Shown one piece after another: positions 1-13,448 of a stretch of DNA of 64,000 nt. Numbering within the stretch: the first letter of the stretch is position 1; every line of letters starts with the position of its first letter. The notes beneath the pieces were generated by a model, which made no database searches, was not told the DNA's origin, and saw only the letters and a program-made list of their open reading frames with translations. The DNA comes from Siphonodentalium dalli (lineage: Eukaryota; Mollusca; Scaphopoda; Gadilida; Siphonodentaliidae), in the NCBI GenBank assembly GCA_032622095.1, contig CP136061.1, forward strand, positions 124,076,754 through 124,140,753, in the 5' to 3' direction. The position numbers and the translations under genes were made by a program.

Positions 1-817
1 CAAATATTGTCACAGGCAGTCGAGAAGCTATCGTTGTTTCAAGGACTATATGTCTACGGCTACGTGCACAAGGCTAGGAGAATTGCACGGCAAATTTTCG
101 TAAAATTCTTCATAGATGGCTGCATATAGCACACGATAGAATGATACAGTGATTTTGGAATTACAGAACATGTGTGTTTGTTTTATCAGTCATAACAGCG
201 ATGACAAATCATGAGTAATTTTCAATTAATATTCAGTAAAGAAAGGGTTAACTTAAAAATGGTTCGACAACCACGTTGGGATCTTGGGGTGTTAGTGCAC
301 ATTCGTCGACGCTTTTCTCAAGCCGAAGTATTCTTCAATTGTTTTTTTTTCTGAGAGCACAAAAACGATTAAGTATGGTGGATTCTCACAGAATTCTAAC
401 CGACTGAGGTGATTGAATTCTTAAATAAAATAGTTACAGACATTTTTATATAGATAAGCACGTTGCTTATAGTTTAGAATTATTCGCGTTCGAATGTTAT
501 AATTCTCCATTTCACCTTTCACTCGGTCTTCCCTGTCATAAATACGTAACTTCTTTTTAATTTTGGTCATCCTTTTGGATATCATCTCTATTCGTCTGCT
601 TTTTCGATGTCTCACAATGGACATTTCCACAGCTGTCAATCAAATAATTATTAGTTTGCTGATATTTTCTACCAATCAGCGACTGAGCCGGTCGCTTGCT
701 GCATTGAAATTTGGCTGCCATATCATAATGTACTCTATTTGCGCCATGATGTTGGAAATTCATCTACGATTAAGACATTTTTTTTCATTTTACGTGGCAC
801 TTTTCATATTTTCATAA

Positions 818-1353
818 TTAAAGATGGTCTATCTCTTTGTAAACATGTGTTATATAGTTACTGGGGTATAAAATATTATATATGAATCGAAGACCCCTGT
901 TCGGAAATGATTCTATCGATTAATATTGATTATATTTCGTATATTTTCTGGTCTATAAACGTGTGGTTGTTTAGCTAGCGAATAATAGTGGTTACTGTTA
1001 ACATAGACCAGAAATGTATTTGTGTAAATTTGTTACAAATAAAGGTTAATTAGACTCATTATCGCTTATAACTGTATCAGACAATCAGTGTGGGACATTT
1101 TACGTTCGGAACATAGCTATGGGAACACCATAATGATCTATATCGCTATATGGTATCGCCTGAATGGTCTGTTCTAAAAATAGAACAATAAAGTTTCACA
1201 TTTTATCATCTCATTTTATAATAAAATATTCGAAATAAAATCAATATTAATTGATAGAAGCGTTTCCGGACATGGTTCTTCAATTCATATTTATTATTTT
1301 ATACCCACTAAACTATTTCCAAATTGTTATATGAAGAGATAAATCATCTTTAA
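818..1353 (-). mobile_element. Family A TTAA-flanked long-TIR MITE, copy 1
   Basis: This 536-bp element is bounded by TTAA at both ends (TTAAAGATGG to CATCTTTAA) with imperfect terminal inverted repeats of about 120 bp, including TCGAAGACCCCTGTTCGGAA and its counterpart. It has no coding capacity. Two other copies lie at 5931-6476 and 14385-14902; this copy is in the opposite orientation. Divergence between copies is visible throughout, so the insertions are not recent. Confidence 0.88.
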
Positions 1354-1979
1354 TAGCAAAAATAATGTATATTCTAGCATAAGGATAAGCGCTGTTAAAC
1401 AAATTAAACTATTTGTGGAGACGCCTTGGCTCCTAGCAACCATAAGCTCCCACCACTAGTGAATATGTATGGAAATCATTACCTGGCGTTTATTACATTT
1501 CATCTGTGTGATCGATATTATGGTATTTAATCGGCAGACTTAGTTTATGTGGCTATCGCAATGTCTGCGTGTCCCACGGAACATGTGTAGTACTTGTCTT
1601 AGCACTGGTATCAACACGTTTCTTTTTGTAACCGACCGTGGAGTACGTTGTCGCTGGAACTGTCGGTCAAGCAGCACATATTTTCTTAGCGACTGCACAG
1701 TATGTAAATGATGTGTGCCAAGCAAAGCACTCAACACCGTGGATAATGTTTTGGGCGAGTGATTCATGGTCACCCACTCAACACCGAAAGCTTGACATGC
1801 CAGGACTAGCCAGTGCCATGGTGTAACTAGAAAGCACTCAGAGAGATGCCAACGTGCGCAAAAATGTAATAAAAAATAATTAAAAAAATAATTTCACTAT
1901 ATTTTACTTAATTTATTTAATTTAATTTAATTTAATGTTAGCAAAAAAAGACAATTAAAATCTTCAATAATTTTATTTA

Positions 1980-2147
1980 GGGGATAACAGTGTGGTGTTT
2001 TGTGATTTCGGAAAGGTACATGGCGAATATACTGTGGCAAATTTAGTTAATGGGCGACGGCGGAGCCGGAGCCCATTAACGGGTATTTGCCACAGTATAT
2101 TCGCCATGTATCTTTCCGAAATCACAAAACACCAGACTGTTATCCCC
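1980..2147. mobile_element. 168-bp near-perfect foldback element
   Basis: Arms 1980-2055 and 2071-2147 are inverse copies starting GGGGATAACAGTGTGGTG, with about 76 bp per arm and few mismatches, separated by a 15-bp GC-rich loop. A diverged half-copy lies at 2569-2635. The ORF reading through it is an artefact of the palindrome. It is probably a hairpin-type MITE. Confidence 0.8.
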
Positions 2148-2568
2148 ATTCTAATGCTCTTCGAACTTAAAAATGTTATTTAGACAAACAAATGGCTCGT
2201 AATTATCAACGAAATGTGCGGTCATAGAAAACACTCAGCCAATTCACGACTTTTTATTTTAAATTTAATGCGCTAGATAAAATATAGTCCCCCAATTACC
2301 ATAGCTCTTATCGTTAAAAATACTGATAAACATGAAAAATTACCACCTCAAATAGAAATAAATATGCACAACAATTAGTTTCTGCATGTACCTGATGTCA
2401 TTTTCAGATGTTTACCACTTACAAATTGCGGTTTTGATTTTACCACGATCTTGAAGTTGAATTGAAACAATGGGAAATTGTTTACTCAATGCGATGTATT
2501 TCGCGCCGTGTCTGTCGCTGTTTCATGTCAAGAAATTTGGTCAAATGATATCGAGACACTGACATTGG

Positions 2569-2635
2569 TGGGGTATAACGTTGTGGTGTTTTGTATTTTC
2601 TTAAAGTACATGTATACAGGGCGAATGTACTGACT
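2569..2635 (+). repeat. Decayed half-copy of the 1980-2147 foldback arm
   Basis: GGGGTATAACGTTGTGGTGT, then a diverged match through GCGAATGTACTG, parallels the left arm of the element at 1980. There is no matching right arm. Confidence 0.6.
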
Positions 2636-4010
2636 CAATTTTCGACAAAAGCCACATCGCTGGTTTGTTTATATAGCAAAGAGCTAGTAACGGAAGTCAG
2701 TGCAAAGGGCGTCAACTCTATAATCTACTCCGTAACGTCACCGGCATGTACTGCGTAAGGGTGATGTCATGGAGTGAAATCGGTAGGGTAACACCAACGT
2801 ACGTACCTACGAATATGTCTGATCGCCATACTGTTGCACGAGCATACGTAATTAACAAGGTGGTGGCAGTTTGAAACAAAACCCAGTGTGTATGTACGAC
2901 CATGAATCAACGCGACACACCACGGATAACCGATATGCAGTATATATGCAACGGGCATCGCATCGCACGGGTCTACAAATTCCACAAATGGTCATTTTTG
3001 CGGTCATTAAAAGTTTGAACAACTCAAGACAAGAAAATTGTCAATATTTAGTTAATACTGTTATAACATAAATCGAAATTGTGTAAAATATTCTGAGTAG
3101 TTGTCCGTGTTTTTCTGCGATTCTCAGTATGTGAAACCTGGTGATCCACATTGTGCTTTGTGTGGTCCCCCGCCCCCGGTGTGCAGGTAACGAGTCGAAA
3201 CGTTAACCTATAAAACAGTGTGCTTAGTGTGGTCCTCACGCCCCGGTGTAGAGTGTTTTGCTTATCGCACACTCTTTACATAATATATTGATAAATGCTT
3301 GTCAGCCTTACATCTTTGAATTTTGAAGAGCAATGTTTTATTCATTGCAAATGTATGTTGCTTCTTACTCAGTATGCATATTTATAATTTGGAAAGAAAT
3401 ATATCTAATACGGATATCATACTCCAATATATGGTAGATTCATTGCCGCATGTGTACATTGTGATTTAGGTGTCGAGCTATATGTATGGCCATTGCCAGG
3501 AATAGATCGCCGTACACATTATTTCTTTACTTTTGTTATTGTCTTGGACATGACATTTCGTACACCTGACATTTAAAACACCATAATGGACTTGGGCAGA
3601 TCCATCTTCATAAATTCAATCTTCGTTGTCGACCGTCATGATATATAACACCCGTACGAGTTGCGCATGTCAGAGGGCTATTTTTTACCATATTACTTCA
3701 TTATTTCTTGAATTTGTTCGATTATTTCATGGAGGTTATTGTTGTTAAGTTTTCAGATTACGTTCGCTCTTTAAGGGACTCCTACCCATCGCAGTGGGGC
3801 ATGTGCCTATTCCACCATGGTTCCACACAGGTTCCCAAATACAATTTCCAAAAGTTAGAATATCTGGTTCAAGAGGGGTGTAGTTGGTGAAATTCGAAAT
3901 TGGACACCTCAACGAATACGCTCTATATATATATATAGCTATATGTTCCAGTCCCTGGTTACGAGTTGCTGCCTTGGGCAGATATGTATGGTAACAGATT
4001 AGAAGTGTGG

Positions 4011-4710
4011 AATCTTGACTGATACATCTAGTGTTGAATGATTGTAGAATCTTGACTGATACATCTAGTGTTGAATGATTGTAGAATCTTGACTGATACG
4101 TCTGGTGTTGAATGATTGTAGAATCTTGACTGATACATCTGGTGTTGAATGATTGTATAATCTTGACTGATACATCTAGTGTTGAATGATTGTAGAATCT
4201 TGACTGATACATCTAGTGTTGAATGATTGTAGAATCTTGACTGATACATCTAGTGTTGAATGATTGTAGAATCTTGACTGATACATTTAGTGTTGAATGA
4301 TTGTAGAATCTTGACTGATACATCTAGTGTTGAATGATTGTAGAATCTTTACTGATACATCTAGTGTTGAATGATTGTAGAATCTTGACTGATACATCTA
4401 GTGTTGAATGATTGTAGAATCTTGACTGATACATCTAGTGTTGAATGATTGTAGAATCTTGACTGATACATCTAGTGTTGAATGATTGTAGAATCTTGAC
4501 TGATACATCTAGTGTTGAATGATTGTAGACTCTTGACTGATACATCTAGTGTTGAATGATTGTATAATCTTGACTGATACATCTAGTGTTGAATGATTGT
4601 AGAATCTTGACTGATACATCTAGTGTTGAATGATTGTAGACTCTTGACTGATACATCTAGTGTTGAATGATTGTAGAATCTTGACTGATACATCTAGTGT
4701 TGAATGATTG
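4011..4710 (+). repeat. 37-bp minisatellite, about 19 units
   Basis: Head-to-tail units of 37 bp begin AATCTTGACTGATACATCTA and end GAATGATTGTAG, giving 18 full units plus 34 bp. Units differ only by single substitutions (for example ACGTCTGG, ATTTAG, TATAATC or GACTC variants). There are no spacers, so it is not a CRISPR array. 37 is not a multiple of 3, so the array reads through all frames in turn; minus-strand ORFs over it are artefacts. Confidence 0.97.
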
Positions 4711-5639
4711 GTGCGGATGATGTCATGCTATACAATGTCAAATACTTTGCAAATAGATCCGTGTGTGTGGCTATACAAGTAAATATATCCCAACTGAGGC
4801 GATTTTGTATAGGAATCTCTTCCGGTATTTTTTGCCATTTTATGATTTTGTACTCCACTACACGGCGTATTCGATCTTCTCTGTCCGGAATAGAGTTTTC
4901 ATTCCTGCTGCGGTATTTTGATTAGCCGGATTGTCAATTACAGAAGCAAATATATTTGATGCGCCGGAAGAAGGTTCAACAAGATTCTGATTGAATCTAA
5001 ATTTTGCAGACAATTAGCAGCCTAGTTGACACAAATGACTTTTCTGTGTTACTGATTCGGTCGAGTGTTTATGTTCCCTGTTGGTTAGAGTAAAAATGGT
5101 GCGACAACCGCGTTGGGGTCTTAGGAAATAAATGCCATTCGTTGACGATGCTGGTGTATGGTCACCATTAGAGCGGGCGTGTGCAGGACGTTTCAGCACC
5201 TGCATGGACATTTTGGCACCTGATTGTCATGACGTTTCGGCACCTGGGTTTTCGGCACTTGGTTGTTTCGGCCCAGGCGCCTGGACGTTTCGAACGAGCA
5301 ATCTAGATATGGAACCATTTGCAAATGTTGAAAATTCCAAGCACGAAGATAATAGAAAATGTCCTATAGTATCTTCATTATTCTGAATTTTCGACTTAGA
5401 GAAGACAAATGCTGAATATTTTCCTTACGGACTTAATGATTGACTTTTATAGTATATGTTTATAACAGGATAGATATCTAACTTTTATATATTATAGCAA
5501 AATTGCTTCATTAAAGCGGCATACAATGCATTCTTCAAGCATCAAATTGAGCATTTTTCGCAGGTTCCGCGAATCGAAATAGGTCGTTATATATATGAAA
5601 TAATTATATATACGGATTATATTATGTAAATATTTTAGA

Positions 5640-7635
5640 AAAACTGACTGAAGTAATCGAATTGTTTTCCTCAGAATGAAAATAGGGTTTCTCCTATTCT
5701 ATATCGTGTAGCGACGAAGATCGTTCGTTGTTACTTTTCTTGAAGGTACCAAAAAAACAAAGGGTGTTCGTGTTGAATGTTGAAAAAACTACAACTTTCT
5801 GTCACTCCAGTAAATCATTCTAGAAATTATATAATCTGTTTATAATTATTTTGGGTATTTACTGACCTATTTTTGTATCGATGCTGACGAAAACGAGTAG
5901 TTACTAGGTTACTGGAGATTATGTGTTGCTTTAAGATGGATTATATCTTCATATAACAATTTTGAAATCGTTTCGTTTGTGTAATATAATAAATATGAAT
6001 TCAAGACCCATGTCCGGAAACGCTTCTATAAATTAATATTGATTTTATTTCGAATATTTTGCTATAAATGAGATGATTAAATGGGACACTATATTGTTCT
6101 ATTTTTAGAACAGACCATTCAGACGATACCATATATAGCAATATAGATCATTAGGGTGCGCCCATAGCTATGCGAACGTCGAATGTCCCAGATTGATTGT
6201 TTGTATTGTTTTATTACATAGTTATAAGCGATAATGAGTCTAATTAACGTTTATTTGTGACAAAATTACGCAGTAAAATTTCTGCTCCCTGTTAACAGTA
6301 AATACTATTGTTCGTTAGCGAAACAACCACACGTTTTTTTCACAAGAAAATATTCGAAATATAATCAATATTAATCGATAGAAGCATCTCCGGACAGGGG
6401 TCTTCGATTCATATTTAATATTTTATAACCCGGTAATTATATAACACCTGTTTACAAAGAGATAGAACATCTTTAATATAAATTATTTTAAGACAGCCTG
6501 TGGCGTGGTATCTGCTAAATAACGCGATATACATCGCAGCTGAATAATCGTGCCAACTGTCAGTTGTTACATTGCAGTTGACGGACACATATACACCTCT
6601 ATGTTATAGTCTTGGTTTGTAATTATTTCTTTCATTTAGCGACCTATTTTAATCTTGGTGCTGATGAAAGCGAGTTGTTGCTAGATCTTACTAGATTTAA
6701 TTTAAGACTTGGAAATTATATGCCGCTTTCAGAGAAATTATATGATACTATTTTAAGACAGCCTGTGTATGTTATTTCTGTTAAATAAAACGATGATTTA
6801 TATTGTCAGCTGAATAATCATGTATGTTACATTGGAGTAGACTGGCACACCACAAGTGACTTAAGCGACATGTATCTACAATGATCTAAAATGACATCCC
6901 ACATGCAAATATGTAGCCGATTATTTTTATCTTATTTAACAACTTGAAAAAATACAAAAACATGTGTTCTATATAACATCAAAATTTTATACTTACAAAT
7001 GTGCCTCGTTTAAAATTTCAACCGATTGAAGATTATGAGTAATCTGTAGATTGATAGATATATATACTTACAATGGACTATATAAACAATGTATATGCAT
7101 GGCTTAGCAAGACTTCTGGAAATAATAAAAAAAAATAGAAAGAAAATAGTGTCCTATTTCATTCACAATATGCATTGATAAAGAGCGTAGCTTGTTACTG
7201 TCCATGACGTAGTGAAAACATAAAGAGCGTTTGTGTTAACAGTTTTAAAACGCTATAACTTTCTATCTCCAGTAAATATTTCTAGTGAATACAGAACCTC
7301 TTCATAATTTAATTCGTGTATTTACCGGCCTATTTTGATCTTGGTAGTGACGTAAACAAGTAGTTCCTATTGTGTAATTTAAAAATGGAGCCTAAGTGCC
7401 GCTTTAAGAGAAGCTATTTCATACTATTTTAAGACAGCCTGTGGATGTGGTGTCTGTTAAATAACGCGATAGTTGACCCCGCCAGCTGAATAATCGTGCC
7501 AACTGTCAGTCGTTACATTGCAGTAGACGGACACATCACACACGTCTGTGTTATATTTTTGGTCAACCCGAATTAACTCGAGCCTCAAATTAAAGTGACT
7601 TAAGCGAAATTTACTACAATGATTCGAAGGATTAA
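5640..7635 (+). repeat. Three diverged copies of a module ending in TTTTAAGACAGCCTG
   Basis: The segment TTTTAAGACAGCCTGTG followed by a CAGCTGAATAATCGTGCCAA region occurs at about 6483-6615, 6749-6896 and 7428-7635. Each copy is preceded by a shared upstream part (TTTCT-TC-CTCCAGTAAAT, then ATTTACCG-CCTATTTT) at 5790-5900, 6615-6700 and 7255-7345. The first copy is split by the family A element at 5931-6476. This looks like local segmental duplication or a cluster of one larger repeat. Confidence 0.65.
5931..6476 (+). mobile_element. Family A TTAA-flanked MITE, copy 2, nested in a module
   Basis: A 546-bp copy with TTAA at each end and the same inverted ends as copy 1. The interior landmark TTTTTAGAACAGACCATTC is shared with copy 3. 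It interrupts the first copy of the module described at 5640-7635: the flanking GCTTTAA and TTTTAAGACAGCCTG sequences are close together in the uninterrupted copies. Confidence 0.88.
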
Positions 7636-8019
7636 TCGCTCTGTGAGATTCAGACCTTTCTGTTTACATTTAACTTTGCGGGTATATAAGAAATTCTCTC
7701 TGTCACTTTTTAAGTCAGCAGGTGTGGGGAATGGATGTTATTTTCATTCGAGTCGGTAAAGACTCGGCGGTCGAATTCAATGACGGGAAATCACAAGCAA
7801 TTCTGACTCATTTCAATTATAACACGAGTTTACCAGTCTACGCTTCGGCACGCGTAGGCATTGAATGGGGTCAGAACGTTGGACACCCACGAATTAAACA
7901 ACCGGCACGGCACATCCTGCTGTCTAGATTCCCTTTGCAGCCGAAAGGAAAATTCCCTAAAATTTTAGTGAATTTCGGACATTTGAAGCCACCGTTCTGA
8001 ATGGTCTGTCTGTATATTA

Positions 8020-8340
8020 CAAGACGAGCAAGCTACGTGCAGAGTTCAGTCCCCTACGCAGGACTTATTTACCTGTTGCCCGCACCTACACGTAATGTGA
8101 AGAAATGTCGCATTTATTTATTTTGTAGGTTACTGCATTCTGCATTATTCTGAGAAACTGAACTGTCCATATTCATTTGAAAATTGTCTAGATCAAGTCA
8201 GAATGAATTGTAACCAGCAAAACACTTCAATTAAAAATGTTAGATTTAATTAAGAAAATACACGTGCCGGCAGCGTCCAGACACCGCGAAGCGAGGGGAC
8301 TGAACTCTGTTTTGCAGCTTGCAAGACGAGATCTTTCAAC
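8020..8340. repeat. Dispersed repeat with inverted GAGTTCAGTCCCC ends
   Basis: GCAGAGTTCAGTCCCCTACG near 8040 and its inverse AGGGGACTGAACTCTG near 8297 bracket about 270 bp. Related sequence, including TCCATATTCATTT-AAATTG and GGAGACTGAACTGTG, lies at 19670-19870. Probably a short nonautonomous element. Confidence 0.5.
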
Positions 8341-8513
8341 TGACGTTTTGGTGAGAATTATAGTTCGGGCCATACCGATATAATACAAGCGAATGTTTTG
8401 TTTATATAAACAGAACATGCAGCGCACATCTTAATCCAGAATCTGTTATCGAATGAGGTGCTGATGGCACTAGGATATATTTCATAATATAATATTTTTT
8501 AGAAAAATATCTT

Positions 8514-8988
8514 TTAAAGGTACTCAATCCGATCAGACGCTCCTAAATTACAATGTTTTTGGCTTCGCGGTAAAAAATATTTGATTCGAGTCGAGGAACC
8601 CAACCATCAAAGCTCAAGAGTGATCAGATATCGATTTTTGAAGTTTGTTATTTCTCGAGATGAGTAATAATATGTGGCCCAAAACACGTGGTCAAACGGA
8701 GTGTCTCGGACAAAATTGCGGACGAAGATGGATAACTCTAAAATCAAGTGGAAATACTGTCAAATTTCTTGATACTTTAGTGATAATACGGCCATATTTT
8801 GTTGAACAAAATGTTGATAAACAACAAGTTTTGGGAAATTTTATACCATACTTCACAGTGGTTAGCATTATTTTGTTGCAATAACTCGATTCTGATAACT
8901 AAAGCGTATTTTGAAGAAATGTTGTTGTTGTTGTTGCTGTTGTATCTTGATGGTATGGGGACCCTCTGATCGGATTGAGTACCTTTAA
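8514..8988. mobile_element. Family F TTAA-flanked MITE with 24-bp TIR
   Basis: The segment starts TTAAAGGTACTCAATCCGAT and ends with the inverted counterpart ATCGGATTGAGTACCTTTAA, with a few more matching bases inside each end. It is 475 bp and TTAA-bounded. The interior contains a (GTT)n run at about 8921-8941 and chance ORFs. No second copy is seen in the window. Confidence 0.8.
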
Positions 8989-8999
8989 AAACACGCATA

Positions 9000-11900
9000 T
9001 AATCAGCGCTATATCGACGAATTTGTTTGGAAATCTTCCGCGTATATGTACATAGCTATGTCCGTTTAACCACTTAATACGCACACGATTAGATAGCGAA
9101 AGATACTTAATCGGGGTTCACGATTAGACAGTGATTGATATTCAAACGCAGCCTGTTCATAATATATTCAGGCTACCAACAACACCAATATCAAGATATG
9201 TGGATATCTTTTTTTCAAAGCACGACGATTCATAATAACAGTTCGCGCCAACAGTTGTAACCATTAGTCATGTGGAATTATTTCTTTACAATTTGCCACG
9301 TGCATAATTCTAAACATTGAATAGTATTGGACAAATTACAAGGAATATTGGTGGAAGTTCAAGTGCGATTTTAAAACCAGAATTATAAATGCCCATCCCC
9401 CTGGTCTCCACGCATCTATGATCTCTTTGAATTTAGAAGCATTTTTTTGCCGGTTGTATCTAACTCACGGCCCTCGACGAAGGTCATATTAGCTCAAATA
9501 TTGATAATTCGCACCTTGAGATGCGAATTGTGTGTCATTTTCGCGGCATGTGTCTCGACTCAACAACTCTCAATCTAAATTCTCTCCACTCTGCTCCAAT
9601 GGAAAAACATTGTTATTTTCGCATTTTATGAAAATTTACTACAATCCCGGACAATAATTTGTTAAAGACCCGTTTAATTTGTTGACGTATTGTACATCAT
9701 ACGACTGACGGGTATGGATACTCGCTGAGTCAAGTTATTATGTTCTTCTGTTCCTCGTAATGATATTGTACCAAGCACCACCGAACGTATGATAATTGAA
9801 GGGGATTTTGTCTTCTCATAATAAACCTAGTATAACTAAGTGACTTTCGATAACAGGGCGGCCTAACCCCCTAAAGAGTAAGGCTCAATTGGTCGTTACC
9901 CCATGATATTGCATGGCACCGGGTTCGCACAGCTAGTATCTTGTTATCCAGACTCATTGAAAATGTTTTTTTGTTACCCATGTTGTGAAATTGTCGTCTG
10001 GTTGGTTGATTAGATTTGTCGTTTGGTTATATCAATTCGAGATACTGGTTGACTCAAAATTGACAGAATCTATTTATTGAATTTTAATAATCGATGGCGG
10101 TGAATGGCACACTTGTCTCGAGTTGATTGAACCAACCGACAACATTCTAATTACACCATCTATAGATGAGATTCGCCCAACCTGGGTAACAAAATACCAC
10201 AGGGTTACGACCAATTCACAACGAGTAAGTCAGATGGGTGTTTTCAACACGAAAAATATTTTCTTAACTGTATTCGATAATGCATGAATCGAAATTATAG
10301 GTTACCTGTATTTGAGCGAGAAAAAGAATCTAAAACCAAAATAAAATCAAACTGTCGCTCAGGGACCAGCCCAGATAATTCAAATTGGGAGAAGTAACTT
10401 CATCCCTATTATATTATTAGGGAGAAATGGAATGTTATCAGGGAGAAGTCATAAAGGCTGAAGTTTAACTTAATCTCCTTCCTCGCCTTTCTGTGATCCG
10501 ATAAGTAGTATGCAATACAAGAGCTCATTTATAATCTTCTTATAACGAGTAAGTACAACATTATAATAAGTAAATACACTTTAAATATGCTGTTTTGCAA
10601 AAATGCCTACTGTTATATCAGAGAGACGTCACTTATCCCTAGTAGATAATAGTGATAATTGGCACATTTGATGGAGAATATATCTCCCAAATCGCCTTCT
10701 ATGCTTGCCCCTGGCAGTGCCGATGAATACTTGTGAAAAGCATCACAGAAAATAACAAGAAAACCATAGTCAGAAATGGTAACGCACTCAAGATCATATA
10801 TTATATACCCATGATTGTAATTATAGAATATAAAATATATTGGTTTCACGATGACCAACTCATAGAATTAATCGCCTTGCACTTCTTGGCATCCGAATAA
10901 CAATTGAAATTGAAATTCCCAACTACACCTTTTACCGGACTCGGCCTCCGAGTCGCAGTTCGACTTTTAATCCGTCAAAAAATTCCCATTCTATAAATAA
11001 AACTCCCATGCGCCCACTGTATACCAAGAAAACAGCGAAACTTTATACAAGCGGAGCGCGGAATAAACAAAACAAATAAAAAACATAACAAAACAAAACA
11101 AAAAGCAAAAACGAACTTAAAGTTAATTTTGGGATTTATTACGGATTTTGTTGATTTAGTTCAACTATTAAACTATTCACTGGAATAATTAACGTGGGTT
11201 GGTTTGAAATGTTATCTTTTAAAACTGTTTTTTTTTAAACTGATTGTGTGAGATAATGTGATAAGATAAAAAAAACAATGAAGCTATTTACAAAATAAAA
11301 AAGGGCAATTCAAGCGTGGGATTTCATATGTTTCTTGCTGGTATATATTATTCAACGGGTCTAGTCATCTTCTCGTTTCACGCGTGGAATGTCGAGAGTC
11401 CAATTCACGCCGTATACGCAAATAACCAACTTGGTGATCGTCTCACGCAAACGGGTATCGGGTATCTCTGAAGGTACTTAGCTAGATTAGAGTGGACCTT
11501 AACTCTAACGAAAGCGTGATGTTGTAAGGAGAAAACCAAACATTCGAGGCCGGTGGGCGTTACTCGATTCAATGTCGCACATTCGCGGGCCCAAATGTGT
11601 GCGACAAATATTTACCGATTTACCTCAATGTCAGCGATATTCATTATCCTTCTTAAAAGCTTTCCTTGTGTTTTATTTCAGAAAGATGTGTGGTGACAAA
11701 GACTAAGTATAATAATGCGATCTTCGTACAATATGTGACAAATAAAGCTAACGGAAATACACATTTTCCAGGTGAAGTCGCAAAGGGAGAACAGTTGCTG
11801 AAAGAGTAAATGTCACACATATACATGTATGTCCTTTGTTTTAGAACTTCCAAAAACAATAAGAATACAATTCATTTAGTTTTCAATTAAGACCACCGGT

Positions 11901-12500
11901 CAATGTATGTGATTAGAGCATTGCATGAAACATACAAAATATAGTATACATGCATGATGCACATGATGTGCATGCCATCTTGGAAACTCTCGCATACCTC
12001 AGGGGTCTGAAAAAAATTCCAGGACACAAGGTTGATTTTTTTTATTGTTTGGGAACCACCACCACTCAGATCTCAGACACCCAACGTAAGTTTTTTCTAA
12101 AGGAAATGTGCATGTGAAATGTTTTTAAATAGCCATGCGGATGGAATGCCAACCATGTATGCTAAATGAAAAGCACCAGAAATCAAAGAAATTAACAAAA
12201 TTAAACTAAATTAAACTTGTCAAGTAATGTTCAGCGTCCATGCTCATATGCCTGTATATGCGACAAAGATGTGTACATGCGCGGCAGGGTATTCTCTCAC
12301 ATGACTATAGATGGCCGAATGGTCGACAATAATCTGTTTTAATTATATTATGTTCCACCTGTATGCAATCTATTCCATAAACCAATAACAAGTAATTGAA
12401 GAGCATACCGACAAAATACATGTATTCTTTGCAAACGGCAGACACATTATGCACTTGTAACGCGCTCGCTGTTCTGTCACACCCCGACAACATTCCCCTT
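9000..12500. other. No gene seen
   Basis: AT-rich noncoding sequence with only short ORFs. Near 9905-9935 a GGGTTCGCAC string resembles a pol III B box but lacks a matching A box. There is a poly-A-rich stretch of AAACAAAAC type at about 11060-11110. No element boundaries were found. Confidence 0.5.
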
Positions 12501-12510
12501 ATGGGTCGTA

Positions 12511-12607
12511 CGTCCCAATATACGCGCCTGCTTTACTTCATGCATGGTGCTGTTAATGGAACTCATTTATACTACCATGATGTAAAGTAGGCGCGTATAT
12601 TGGGACG
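12511..12607. repeat. Near-perfect hairpin, about 32-bp arms
   Basis: CGTCCCAATATACGCGCCTG at 12511 onward pairs with its inverse ending at 12607, with a loop of about 32 nt. The arms are nearly perfect, so this is recent or maintained. ORFs across it are artefacts. Confidence 0.8.
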
Positions 12608-13387
12608 GCACATATGGGCAGTGCGGATTTGGAAGGGCGAAGCAAAGGGGCGCGTTCATTTGAAGCCACTGTGGCAGAAACGGTAATCCCGAAATGAAAT
12701 GTTATCCTCACAAAAATCAATACTTGTTTTGTAATATTTAGCATGTAATGTTCAATTACTCAGCTTGTCATTATATAGGTAGGTGCTAGAAATCCAAGCT
12801 CACATATACCCAATGATGTAAACCATACAATAATACAAGACATCTGTATATATTTTACTATTCGTACCATATAAAGCACCAGAAGAATTAACTGAGCTCA
12901 CGTTGTCATCGGAGGGATAATTGAAGGTCAAAAACAACAATGGAAACCTGTGAGACCTGAAGTAATTGCCTCTTTTTTCCTCGTAACAAGTGAGAAACCA
13001 CCCATGATATCGCGTTATAAAAGAAAATGTTGGGGGTATAGATATAGAAACTATATGAGCCCCTTCTCTTGATTAATGCTCTATTTTGGTCTAGTTTATA
13101 AGCCTGGACATTTAAAATCATTTTAGTAGTCAACATTTGTCCTTAAACATGGATTTGGAAAAACTTTACATCGCACTGGAAAAATCTGCGATCGGGGTTC
13201 AGAAGCACCCACCCATCCGGACCTTGTATCCTGGAATGTTTCGCGCCTCCCTCCCCCGCCCACTATACATACCTCGTAAATTTGCCGTCATTCACGCTTC
13301 CATTTCTACTCGTTATACAGTCCCGTATCTATCCTGTCTGTATATACTGGGTAGCACTGAAATTAACACCCATACCTACATGTATAT

Positions 13388-13448
13388 ATATATATATATA
13401 TTTACACTCACACGTATACAGTATTCGTGTGAGTGTAAATATATATAT
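13388..13448. repeat. Hairpin: TTTACACTCACAC stem plus (TA)n
   Basis: ATATATTTACACTCACAC on the left pairs with GTGTGAGTGTAAATATAT on the right, with a loop of about 13 nt. The stem extends through flanking (TA)n. Confidence 0.8.

Noticed and set aside
262-295. Sequence GTTGGGATCTTGG shared with 5092-5125
   Set aside because: A short diverged match (about 30 bp) without definable boundaries; probably repeat debris.
3745-4249. Minus-strand ORFs of 155 and 73 codons with repeated YQSRFYNHST-like units
   Set aside because: They translate the 37-bp minisatellite; all frames through it are similar and there is no start or splice context.
4011-4710. CRISPR-like regular repeats
   Set aside because: Units are directly adjacent with no spacers, and the DNA is animal nuclear sequence.
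9860-9945. Second SINE or tRNA from GGGTTCGCAC
   Set aside because: The B-box match is imperfect and no A box lies at the right distance.
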